Source: Hygrophila difformis
Lineage: Eukaryota; Streptophyta; Magnoliopsida; Lamiales; Acanthaceae
Reading direction: 5' to 3'
DNA: 64,000 nucleotides
Assembly (NCBI GenBank): GCA_030278955.1
Contig: JAOANR010000010.1
Location: forward strand, 14,367,086 to 14,431,085
Shown here: in pieces, positions 33,261-42,323 of the stretch
Layout: the number at the start of each line of letters is the position of its first letter
Numbering within the stretch: position 1 is the stretch's first letter
Program-made: the position numbers and the translations under genes
Notes under the pieces: generated by a model
What the model saw: the letters and a program-made list of their open reading frames with translations, nothing else
Database searches by the model: none
Told to the model about the DNA's origin: nothing

Positions 33261-35749
33261 TGTGATACCCGAGAATTTTCCAACATAACATAAACCAATA
33301 ATTAAATAAACTAAATACAATAAATAAATAAAACCAGCAAATAAAGAAATAAATAAAGATAAGGAAATGAGAAATGAGATTTAACTTAAAAAGGGAATTA
33401 AAGGAATTTAATTAAATAAAAAGAATTAATTAAAGATAAGTATATTGTACACCGAAACCCGAAACCAATGAACTCGAGAATTCGAGTCCAAACATAAATT
33501 ATACGGGGTTCCTACTTCCGTAAACCCGAAGATACCCCGGAAATCGGAATACGGGAGCATAGAGGGATAGAAATCCGAAAGAGAGGAGGAAATGCACGAC
33601 GGATCGCACGACCCGCCCGGACCGAAGTCCCGGCGAGTGCCGCGTGGTGGCCGCGCGGTCAAAGGGAGGAGAGCGCGCCACGACCGCGCCGTCGGACAGA
33701 TTCGCCCGTGCGAGATTTTTTCGCACGAATCCGGATTTTCCGACTTCGGTTGAACACCATTCGGCTCAAGACTCTTAGGGGCAGACCTTGGGCGTCCCTA
33801 GGTCTTGTTTAACTATAAATAAGCCCTCTCAAAAGCTCCGAACACTTTTCCAAAACCCTACAACTCGCTATACGTCCGAAAACCCTAATTCCGGAGTCGT
33901 CGGAGGCACAAGACCAAGGCGAGACTGATTGGACGAAAATCAGAGTCTCCTAGACGTCGTGGTAAGTTCCGATCCATTCGTCTCTTACGTTTTGATTCGA
34001 AAACGAATCCTAATCTTCTTATTTTTCTTTCTACGCCCCGAATCGGATCTAGAACGTAAAACCCGACGAACGGAGAGAATAGACGGAGGACTGGAAGCCA
34101 CGCCTTCGAAATAGACGATCCCGGATATCTACAAATCTGTAAGTTAATACTTACATGGTTTTGGGAGTAACTAAAACATTCAAACCTAAAAGTTTAAACA
34201 AATCTTTCGTAAATCTGTCATTGAATGTTTTCTACCGGCGCAACAGTTTTGACGAATTTTTCCGAACCTTAAAACGACTTCAAACGGAAAAGCTTAAAAC
34301 ATAAAAAACGTTCCTAAGGCTTAGATCTATCTACTGTAAAATTTTCAGAATTTATAGAGACAATTTGATATGTGAAAACCAACCAAAACCGAACTGCTTG
34401 AAATTGGATCTTGAAATTCTTGACAGAACTTTGGTCCGATCTTGATCACGTTTTTGACATTAGTTCTAGACCGATTTAGATCTTCGGCCGAACATGAAAG
34501 TTGTAGATAAATGTCTTAAAAAGGTCTCTGTAAAATTTCATTAATTTTGGAGTTGATTTGCTATGGTAGATCTTGATAACTTTGAACTGCGGTATACGAA
34601 TTTCGGACAGATTTAGGTTATGACTAAAATTGATGTATTTGACCTATTTCGGTATCTCAGATTGAAAAAGTTAAAACACAAAAGTTGTTCATATCGATGT
34701 TTCTGAGTCAGTGGTAAAATTTCAGAATTTTTGGAATTAAATTCGATTTTTAATGAATTTTGGAGTAAACTGTGGTTGACTGAGTCAAATCTTGAAATCT
34801 TGTTGAAACGGTGAAACTAGCCTTTAAGGTTTAAACGAGTAGAAGACTCTTTGAAATAATTATATGAAATCAGGAAATTAGGAAATCCCCTTACAAACTT
34901 GATCGTTAAAATTAGGGGGTGAGTGCTCTGCAGGGTGCCCTCCTAACGATTCACTTCGTGCCTATATGGACGATGGTGACCCCGCGCGAAATATTTGAGA
35001 TATGTTGCCAAAATGGCATGAGATATATGGCCTATACTCTCGTGAATATCCTTATGGGTTTCTCGAGGCTCCGGAGTGGTACTGGGTATGGCAGATACGG
35101 CTGCGGTCGCCGGTTTCCGGCTAAATTGACGAGATTGCGATGCAATCGTGAAATACTTGAAATATTATCTTGGGAGTAATGGGGATAGTTAAATATTTTA
35201 ATTGTTGTTCTTTAAATTATTAAATGCTTTCTTTAAATTAATTATGGCTTCATTTAAACTATTTATGAATATTATCATGTTTTTATGTAAATATTAAATT
35301 AATGGCTTTTAAACCCTACGATCATGCATGTGTTAACTTACTCAGCAAGTTGTGCTGACCAAACCATTTTATTTTCCTTTTTCCTTACAGAGTATGTGGA
35401 ATGATCATGAGCATATTCATGCATGGGGGAACCATATTTCTGCAAACTTTATTATTTAAATTCTTGCATTAGACATTAGAATAAACGGGCTTGTTTAACC
35501 CGTGTTTTGACCATGTTGGTCGTATTTACATTTCCGCTGCAATATTATACTTAAATACTTTTTCCGCTGCGCTATGATATTATTATTTTCGAGACTATAT
35601 TGTATGGGCTGTTTGCAAATGTTTTAAATGCTTTCAAATACTGAAATACCTAGCCTTGCATCTCTTTAGTAAGACGGAGAAACCGTGTCTTACTAGGGAG
35701 GTGTGGCGGTGACATCCCGACCTGGGTGACCAAAAACCGGGGTGTTACA
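33261..35749 (+). repeat. Tekay-like 3' LTR (2,489 bp)
   Basis: Partner of 24819-27306, ending GGGTGTTACA at 35749 followed by the TSD ATCCT. TATA box at 33814-33821. Confidence 0.93.
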
Positions 35750-35754
35750 ATCCT

Positions 35755-36130
35755 AACCCTATTTTCCAACAGTTTGTCCACTGTTTCTAATTTTTTGGGT
35801 GAAATTTGTGTTCTTTTGGTTGCACTTGATAGCTCATTTATTGACAGAGTACAATGATAATTTCCTGATAGTTGGTAATCTTTCGATTCCTGGGATTGCT
35901 GAACGTATTCTTTATCTATTTATGCAATTCACAGATCGCCTTAATACAAGAAGTGACGTCGAAATTTTACTGCTTTTACTCCGGAGATGCTTGCCACATG
36001 AAATTTCCACTTACATCCTGTGGCAAGCTACACTTTTAGCAATTTGCCTCTTTTGCACTGGTGCCTAAATCGTTGTAAATTTTAACAGACCTGCGGTAAT
36101 GACTCCCAAAATATTATATTCATCCTGGCA
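35755..36130 (+). other. 3' end of the Helitron cargo
   Basis: This continues the sequence interrupted by the Tekay-like element. A frame at 35799-36068 (89 aa, with FLIVGNLSIPGIAERIL) is open but not recognised. It may be captured gene sequence or native Helitron DNA. Confidence 0.4.
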
Positions 36131-36163
36131 TGCGCGGCGTCGCGCGCAACCCGAGAGTACTAG
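36131..36163 (+). other. Helitron 3' terminal hairpin and CTAG end
   Basis: The stem TGCGCG/CGCGCA (36131-36148) is followed by 11 nt and CTAG, with T next (36164). This is the Helitron termination signal. Confidence 0.85.
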
Positions 36164-36561
36164 TATATATATATGGCCACTGCTCAAGTTGAACAAGAAA
36201 TACAAGAAAGAAAGATAAGGGAAGCCTCAAGTTGAACAAGAAATATAAAAAAGAGAGATAAGGGAAGCAGTGATGATTGAGCCTCAAGTTGAACAAGAAA
36301 TATAAGAAAGAGAGATAAGGGTAGCAGTGATGATTGAAGAGAAATAATATAGGAATAGAGAGAGTTTGAGAGAGAAAATGGAAATGAGAGAAATCAATTA
36401 TTGTAACTTGTTTTCTTATCTCAATGGGAGTATTACAATGGTGTAGAGGAATTGCTTTGGTGTATTGTTTTGGTGTATTGTAATGAAGAGGAATTGCTTT
36501 GGTATATTGTAATGAAGACGTTCAACAATCCATGTGAGTAAAATTGCCAGCATTTATGACA
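36164..36561 (-). repeat. 5' LTR of host Copia, outer piece
   Basis: Resumes the LTR after the Helitron: TATATATATATGGCCACTG to CATTTATGACA. It has three copies of the 43-bp unit and a duplicated GAGGAATTGCTTTGGT block at 36445-36510. It lacks a short segment found in the 3' LTR (about 5955-5990). The TSD ATTAT follows at 36562-36566. Confidence 0.88.
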
Positions 36562-36566
36562 ATTAT

Positions 36567-37034
36567 TGTGTTTTCAAAACACAAGTAATTAGTTCTGTAC
36601 CTCTATTTTTTTGGCAATTCACTGGTTATTTGTGTTCTTGCAGCTTACACAAACACCCTTTTAATATCGGAAAGTGAAGTTTGCTCGTTGGAATATGTTT
36701 TTAGATCTATTTGCTCTCAATTGTTTGATTTCAACAACAAAGAACATATTCGACGAAATCAATCATTGTTGAATATTAACTTTTCAGTGATATTCAAGAA
36801 AACTGACAATAACCTGTGTGTGTCCTCGGACCGTCCAATGTGGAGACGTATTGGGCCGGTTTGTCTAATAGGCCATATCCATATGCTTGTTAAGATTATC
36901 TGATCCATTCACTTATTGGGCTTAATAACAGTAATCCAATTGGGCTTCAAAAGCAATAATAGACTCCTTTCAAATTTATCAATTGGCCCACATTGTACAT
37001 TTCAGCCCAATTGGAATAAGGTCGCAAGAAAATA
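36567..37034. other. Spacer right of the nested Copia element
   Basis: AT-rich sequence with several TGGGCC/TTGGGCT motifs (36855-37015). A 71-codon frame (36688-36903) is not recognised. No supported gene. Confidence 0.5.
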
Positions 37035-37037
37035 TAA

Positions 37038-37355
37038 GGGTATGTTTGGGAAATAATTAGAGTTTAGCGTCTGGAGTTTAGAGTTTAGAGTTTAGAGTCT
37101 GAAGTTTGAAATTAATTGTGAAAAATAATTTTAAATTTGAACAATGGTGTTTGGTAATGTAATTTTAAATTTCGAGGTTAGAGTCTGGAGTTTGGAAAGC
37201 TAAAAATTAGGGGAGATGAGCGTTCAGAGTTTAGAGATTAGACAATTTGGCGATTACTGTAGTTAGTGTTTACTATATATAGGATTTTAAGTTATTTTTA
37301 GTATGTATTTTAAAAGCTAAACGTTAATCACTAGCATCTGTTCCCAAACGCAGCC
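37038..37355. mobile_element. Tourist-like (PIF/Harbinger) MITE, copy 1
   Basis: Ends GGGTATGTTTGGGAA and TTCCCAAACGCAGCC are imperfect inverted repeats, flanked by TAA on both sides (37035-37037 and 37356-37358). TAA/TTA is the target of PIF/Harbinger MITEs. It is 318 bp with no coding. Confidence 0.75.
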
Positions 37356-37358
37356 TAA

Positions 37359-37669
37359 GTATGTTTGGGAAATAATTAGAGTTTAGCGTCTGGAGTTTGG
37401 AGTTTAGAGTATGGAGTTTGAAATTAGTGGTGAAAAATAGTTTTAAATTTGAATAATAGTGTTTGGTAATGCAATTTTAAATTAGAGTTTAGAGTCTAGA
37501 GTTTGGAAAACTGAAAGTTGGGGGAGAGGAGCGTTCAGAGTTTAGAGATTAGTGATTGAATTTGGTAGTTCCTATAATTGGTGATTATTATATATAGAAT
37601 TTAGTCTATTTTTAGTATGTATTTTAAAATCTAAATGCTAATCGCTAGTGTTTATTCCCAAACGCATAC
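37359..37669. mobile_element. Tourist-like (PIF/Harbinger) MITE, copy 2
   Basis: A second copy in the same orientation, 311 bp, directly after copy 1 and sharing the TAA between them. Ends GTATGTTTGGGAA and TTCCCAAACGCATAC. It is similar to copy 1 throughout, including GAGTTTAGAGTCTGGAG blocks. Confidence 0.75.
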
Positions 37670-37787
37670 ATCCTATGAATAATAATGCTACTAGTTATAA
37701 TCCCTCCGTCCCACCCATATTAACCATGACACGCAAAACTCTGTACTAATTTTCACTTATTTAACCGTTAATATTTCCTAATATGTA

Positions 37788-37933
37788 TAATTAAAAATTA
37801 CATAAAATATATATTTTCTAAAATTACACATTTAAACGCAAGATTTTAATTGAGTATTTATAATTAAAAATTACATAAAATATACATTTTCTAAAATTAC
37901 ACATTTAAACGCAAGATTTTAATTGAGTATTTG
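37788..37933. repeat. 73-bp tandem duplication
   Basis: The unit starting TAATTAAAAATTACATAAAA at 37788 is repeated at 37861 with almost no change. It may lie in a degenerate Stowaway-like element that begins TCCCTCCGTCCCACC near 37701; no matching right end was found. Confidence 0.8.
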
Positions 37934-38251
37934 TTTCTTATATATTGCGATGAAACATTTAAACTGTTAAAATATATAAAATACTTCATGAATTTGTTTC
38001 TAAAATTGTTTCTTACACATTTAAACGATTTCAAAAAACACGCTGAGACATCATATAAATAGGCTGTCCCAATATGATTGCATCTACTACAGATGGTATG
38101 TAATTTAGCCGGATTGCATAACATGCCATCAGCCCCCTTTTTTGGGGGAAGTTAGCATACATAATTTATTTTTGAAGTATGTACCGAGGCTAATTTCTAA
38201 CTATTGATTTAATTTTAATTGGATACTTCAGATTTATTCAATGAGTAATTT

Positions 38252-38448
38252 CGTAATACCAAACGCAGTTGGCCTGAGTGGTATAGCCGTATAGGGCTCT
38301 GGCAGTTTAAGCAAAGGTCTCGGGTTCGAGCCTTTGTGCATGCAGAATTCATGCTTTGGGAGATGCAACTCTTCAATGCCCACCAGAAATTCGAGAGATT
38401 AGTCTTGGGTCTAATATGACATGGGGATGCCCGATACACGCCAAAAAA
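38252..38448 (+). mobile_element. tRNA-derived SINE
   Basis: A tRNA-like head with A box (GGCCTGAGTGGTATAG, about 38271) and B box (GGTCTCGGGTTCGAGCC, about 38315) is followed by an unrelated body and a short A run. ATGAGTAATTT repeats lie on both sides (38241-38251 and 38449-38459). It is not a functional tRNA gene because the cloverleaf cannot close. Confidence 0.8.
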
Positions 38449-38459
38449 ATGAGTAATTT

Positions 38460-39466
38460 AATAATTTTCTGTCGCTTGTTTAATTTATCTATTTTGCATC
38501 AAATAGTCGTTAATTTATCTATTTTGCATCAAATAGTCGTTGGATACACGTTATCTATTTCAGCTATTTAAAAATATAATTCAGCAATATGATATACAAT
38601 TCAGTTAAAACTTTATGGATTTATTTTCAGCAACAAAATTTATATATTTCAGCTATTTGCAGCTTGTAGTTAAGCTATTTTACATTTACAATTAAGCTAA
38701 ATTATTTTATATATAAAAAAACACGATACTTGTTTTATTGCTATAATATAATCATTATAGAAAAACAATTTCAAATACACTTGAAAGATACTTTGATATT
38801 TTTAAAAATATATATAATCATTTCCGTTCGCCAGACTCGTGCTAGATTGTAAATATGAGAAATTGTATAGAGAAAATACTTTAATAATAAAAAAAAATAA
38901 TATGCTGAGTATTGATTTTAAAATATTTGTGTTAAAATATAATATTGTACTATTAGGGAATGGTAGTTGGTAAGAGATTCCTTTGGCTACCAAAAAGATT
39001 TGATGAGAATCCCCTAAATGGTCCCCTTTTAAATTGGTGCCATTTGATTTCACAGTCCACAATTGGCAAAAAATTGCCCCCATCAAACCTGCCAGTTGGT
39101 GTCTATATTTATTTTTTTTAAAAAAACAAAAAATTTATATATTTAAATTTAAAAATACAGCACGTAATTATCTGTCAATTAAATTTTTTTAATTAAATTT
39201 TCTTTTTATTTTTGTAAATTTCTCATTGTAGTATCTTCAAGCAAAAGAAAATAAATTCATATGCCAACAAAGTATACTGCATTATTTTTTTTATGCTATG
39301 AAAAAACATAAATTATTTAAAACTTCTAAGTTGTTGGTAAATAAATAAAAAAAATCTTTAAGAGCAAAACATTTCAAAATTGATATATGCAATGAAAAAG
39401 GTAGGATGGTGGATAAATGATGAAGAAATCATCTTAAATAAATAATTTATTGATTAAATACTAACT
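38460..39466. other. AT-rich spacer
   Basis: A short tandem repeat of ATCTATTTTGCATCAAATAG lies at 38486-38540. No gene or clear element ends are seen. Confidence 0.5.
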
Positions 39467-39479
39467 TAGTACAACAAAC

Positions 39480-39498
39480 TGTTTACCAAAAAAAAACT
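39480..39498 (+). mobile_element. Extremely truncated SINE 3' end
   Basis: TGTTTACCAAAAAAAA matches the last bases of the SINE at 51931-52090 and sits between two TAGTACAACAAAC copies (39467-39479 and 39499-39511). Confidence 0.55.
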
Positions 39499-39511
39499 TA
39501 GTACAACAAAC

Positions 39512-39924
39512 TTTTTTTTTCTTGGCTTCGACTTTTCCAAAAAAAATAATTTTTTTTGCATGAGCTCTCAGCACCATTTTTCTAGGTCTTTAATGGCTCC
39601 TTAAAAAAACTTTTTTTTTTGCGGTACAGCTTATGAAAATACGAGGTAAATGAAACTAAAAAAATATATATAAAATTAAGACGAGAAATGCTAATACCTA
39701 GCGAATCAAGTGCCAGCCGCATCATCCGTCAATAGTGGTTTTACGGCATCGGGTTGGAAGGCCATGTCATCGGGTTGGAAGGCCATGTCATATAGAACCA
39801 CTCGTTGTTTGCCCTAAGTTTAGCCAGTCTGCAACATTATTTTCTTCACGCCAAATATGTTCAAAGAAGCAAGTTTGGAGTTCACTCAAGTCCTGAATTT
39901 GTGCAATAATATAAGACAGCCAGT
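39512..39924 (-). mobile_element. 5'-truncated LINE insertion with RNase H remnant
   Basis: It is bounded by TAGTACAACAAAC repeats (39499-39511 and 39925-39937) and begins on the plus strand with a T run, i.e. a poly-A tail on the minus strand. On that strand 39923-39788 encodes FFEHIWREENNVADWLNLG, the C-terminal end of a LINE-type RNase H. A 21-bp tandem duplication (39748-39789) follows. A second T run near 39611-39620 suggests two successive insertions. Confidence 0.65.
39748..39789. repeat. 21-bp tandem duplication
   Basis: ATCGGGTTGGAAGGCCATGTC occurs twice head to tail within the LINE remnant. Confidence 0.9.
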
Positions 39925-40015
39925 TAGTACAACAAACATAGTACAACAGACATGTACTTATTTATTAATTTCCACAAATTAATTGATGAGGGGACATTCA
40001 ACTAATCATCCTGAG

Positions 40016-40050
40016 TTATCCGGCCCTCGCGGCTTTGCAAAAAAAAAAAA
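40016..40050 (+). mobile_element. Truncated retroposon tail
   Basis: A 35-bp insert ending in poly-A lies between perfect ACTAATCATCCTGAG repeats (40001-40015 and 40051-40065), the hallmark of LINE-mediated insertion of a 5'-truncated copy. Confidence 0.7.
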
Positions 40051-40065
40051 ACTAATCATCCTGAG

Positions 40066-40228
40066 GACTTGTCACAGTGGTCATATTCACTGGCTTTCAA
40101 TTTTATGGTTGGATATTTGATTTCCACCTGGTCCCTTATTCATTCCTATTATCCCCCTTTGTAATTTATATTGTTTGGTCTTCCACACACCTTTGCCGAC
40201 ACATGAGTATCAATGCATACCCAAAAAT
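40066..40228 (+). mobile_element. Degenerate tRNA-derived SINE
   Basis: The body (CCCCCTTTGTAATTTATATTG...TTTGCCGACACATGAGT) aligns with the SINE at 51931-52090; the B box has decayed. AACTAATCAT after it (40229-40238) repeats the target before it. Confidence 0.7.
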
Positions 40229-40238
40229 AACTAATCAT

Positions 40239-40533
40239 TCATTGGTTTATTTTTTTTTTTTTTGTTTATAGGAATTCAATATTCCAAATAGTTCGGTCTC
40301 ATTACCCAAAACTAGTTGTTATATTGTTTTTTGCCAAGATTAATCCCTTGAGAATCCGGTTGGTATTGAAGAATTGTCTCTCCCAAAATAGAATTCTGCA
40401 TACACATAGGATCGAACTCGAGACTTTTACTTAAACTGTCACAGCCTCATACCACTTAGGTTAATTGACTTTGATAATTGTTATATTGTGTGATTGAATA
40501 GTAAAATCATAATCATAATAATAATTATTATTG
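40239..40533. other. Spacer with tRNA-like direct-repeat remnants
   Basis: It contains GGATCGAACTCGAGACTTTTACTTAA...TACCACTTAGGTTAATTG (40408-40465), which resembles a decayed minus-strand SINE head. No clear ends. Confidence 0.4.
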
Positions 40534-40547
40534 AAAGTATTTGATTT

Positions 40548-41224
40548 TTTTTTGGAGAAGTCATTAAAGACGTGAAAATGGGTGGTGTGAGTCCATATCA
40601 CACAAATTATAAAGAAAACAAAAAGGGAAAAAGTAGAGCTGTAAATAGAACAAACAGTTCGTGAGCTGAGCTCGGTTCGACACGTGTTCGTTCGTTAACA
40701 GCTCGTTCGGTAAATTAAACGAACCGAGCTCAAACACATAATTTTGTTTGTGTGTTCGTTCGTTAAGTTCGCGAACAGTTCGGAATTCTTTTTTAATGGA
40801 ATATATATTATAAAAAATAAAAATTTCATCTAGTTGTTCGTTCTATTTTTCATTTTTATTAATTTCACATTTCTCTAATAAATTATATTACAATATATAT
40901 TACTTTTTCACACCTAATTTCATTCTAAAACAAATAAGTTTATTAATAAAATAAATAGTTCGTTAACTAAGCTCGACTAGACTCGTGTTCGTTCGTTATT
41001 AACTCGTTCGTAAGGTTAAACGAACAGAGCTCAAACATGAAAATTGGCTCGTTAAGATTTTTGGCTCGGTTCGTGTTCGTTCGTTAAGCTTAAAGAACAG
41101 AGCTCAAACACTTGAAGATCGGTTCGGCTCGGCTCGTTTACAGCTCTAGGAAAAAGGAACCGGGTGGAGATTCGAATCACAAAACAATAGGTTGGGAGTT
41201 GGGGGAGTGTGGGTTCCCAACCCC
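40548..41224 (-). mobile_element. tRNA-derived SINE, minus strand, interrupted by a hAT element
   Basis: Flanked by AAAGTATTTGATTT (40534-40547 and 41225-41238). The minus strand has the B-box-like GATTCGAATCTCCACCCGG and the same body as the SINE at 54516-54682, ending in poly-A (T run at 40548). Without the hAT insertion it is about 154 bp. Confidence 0.85.
40634..41148. mobile_element. Non-autonomous hAT transposon (515 bp)
   Basis: Perfect 12-bp inverted ends TAGAGCTGTAAA and TTTACAGCTCTA are flanked by the 8-bp duplication GGAAAAAG (40626-40633 and 41149-41156). End sequence and 8-bp target size are those of hAT elements. The interior is full of GTTCGTTCG and GAGCTC motifs and codes for nothing. 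Confidence 0.9.
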
Positions 41225-41303
41225 AAAGTATTTGATTTGATGTATCACTTTGAACGAAAATCGGACGCAAAAATAATTTTCAAATGATGTGACATGAAGA
41301 GTA

Positions 41304-42276
41304 TGTTGAGTCAAGGTTCTGATGGAAGTTCACAGCCGATGTTTGAACCCGATTGAAGAACATACACAACTCCAGTCGAACATGTGCATGGAAGAACTTT
41401 CCTTTGAAGACTGGAATTGGCCCAACGGATCTTTCCTAATCAGAAGGGAAAATACTAATGTTTGATTGCAGGAAATCCTTCTGAATTAGAGAAAGATCAG
41501 TCAGCCAGGATTTGGGCTAATCACAACGGCTCTTTCCCCATTTAGCATCATGCCGTTTGAATTGACAGAGCTCACTGGATAAGAAGGGTTTTGGAGGATT
41601 GATTCAAACACTTCTCTCGATCTACATTCTGAATTCTCTCTGAAAACTCTCTAGAGCTCTCGGAAACAATTTGGAGAAGTAATCTCGATCTTCAGCCTTG
41701 TGTGCACAAGAAGTTCATCTACTGCTGGAAGATCGACCAAGCCTTGAGCACTCCTATCGATTGCTATCTATTCTCTGTTCAGTCCTGAATCGGAGATACA
41801 TCAAGGAGAGTGCTTGAGGCGAAACAGGAGGAATCACCACAACTTATTCACTCATACATCGGAGGAGGTGTGCCTCACAGGTTACTTCAGGGGAAACTCA
41901 AAGTGGTTGCTTTGGGGAGTTGAAATAGGTGGGAAGCCTATACCAGATCCGGAGAAGGAAGCTGGTCATCACAACTATCTGCCTGAAGTTTGGAGTGAAG
42001 GCAGTCAAAGTTATTTCATCTATTGTGTGTGGTTGTAAACCATTGTTGATAACACATAGTGAAATAATCTCCTGGATTGGTCTCCCCCAGACGTAGGCCG
42101 AAGGCCGAACTGGGTCAACAACTCGTGTGTTGTTTATTTACTTTGTGCTTGTTTTATTCCGCTGTGCATTTTATTACACTCGATACAGTAATCTGTTTGT
42201 TCATTTGTGGTGTTCAGACACTCTCAGTGAACCACTGCACAAAGTTACTCACTTGCTTAACCCAGTGGACCTAACA
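41304..42276 (+). repeat. Sirevirus 5' LTR
   Basis: 973 bp, partner of 50729-51701. Small open frames at 41814 and 42077 recur in both LTRs only because the LTRs are duplicates. Confidence 0.95.
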
Positions 42277-42278
42277 AG

Positions 42279-42291
42279 TGGTATCAGAGCC
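42279..42291 (+). promoter_or_regulatory. Sirevirus primer binding site (initiator tRNA-Met)
   Basis: TGGTATCAGAGCC begins two bases after the LTR and is complementary to the 3' end of initiator tRNA-Met. Confidence 0.92.
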
Positions 42292-42323
42292 ACACTCTTG
42301 CGAGAGAGATCTGTTGAAGCAAG

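Larger units (their letters stand above)
24819..35749 (+). mobile_element. Ty3/Gypsy retrotransposon, Tekay-like chromovirus, complete but inactive
   Basis: Long LTRs (24819-27306 and 33261-35749, TGTGATAC...GTTACA) enclose gag-protease-RT-RNase H-integrase in Gypsy order. Flanking TSDs are ATCCT (24814-24818 and 35750-35754). The integrase is followed by a chromodomain-like tail, and long LTRs with this leader fit the Tekay lineage. Gag has a stop and a frameshift, and pol has three stops. LTRs differ by about 2-3% in the part compared by eye. It lies inside the Helitron, so it arrived after, or travelled with, it. Confidence 0.93.
20199..36163 (+). mobile_element. Helitron with captured gene fragments (non-autonomous), inserted in the Copia 5' LTR
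   Basis: The 5' end begins TCTATAATATATATATG, a typical plant Helitron start. The 3' end is CTAG (36160-36163) preceded by an 11-nt spacer and a GC-rich hairpin, TGCGCG/CGCGCA with a 6-nt loop (36131-36148). It lies between A (20198) and T (36164) with no target-site duplication, as Helitrons do. Joining the flanks restores the Copia LTR. No Rep/helicase gene was found, so it is non-autonomous. Without the Tekay-like element inside (24819-35749 plus one TSD) it is about 5.0 kb. It carries transketolase exons and other exon-like pieces. Rolling-circle transposition is the family mechanism. Confidence 0.87.
5711..36561 (-). mobile_element. Ty1/Copia retrotransposon (host of the nest), minus strand, interrupted three times
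   Basis: The LTR ends (TG...CA in family copies) lie at 5711 and 36561 and are flanked by perfect ATTAT repeats (5706-5710 and 36562-36566), showing that one element once spanned them. Reading on the minus strand, the order is 5' LTR (36561-36164 plus 20198-20168), primer site, gag, protease, integrase, RT, RNase H, polypurine tract and 3' LTR (6061-5711). This PR-IN-RT-RH order is that of Copia. Three later insertions split it: a LARD (6227-14987), an LTR fragment (17033-17473) and a Helitron (20199-36163). Without them it is about 5.7 kb. The coding region has many stops and frameshifts, so it is inactive. Confidence 0.9.

Noticed and set aside
36688..36903. 71-aa ORF in the right flank of the nest
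   Set aside because: No recognised domain and composition like the surrounding non-coding DNA.
37701..38100. Possible Stowaway starting TCCCTCCGTCCCACC
   Set aside because: No matching inverted right end or TA target could be found.
38263..38340. Possible tRNA gene (A and B boxes present)
   Set aside because: The cloverleaf does not close, and flanking direct repeats plus an A-rich end show a SINE.
41814..42038. 74-aa ORF repeated identically at 51239-51463
   Set aside because: It lies inside the two LTRs of the Sirevirus, so the repetition is expected; no protein family is recognised.
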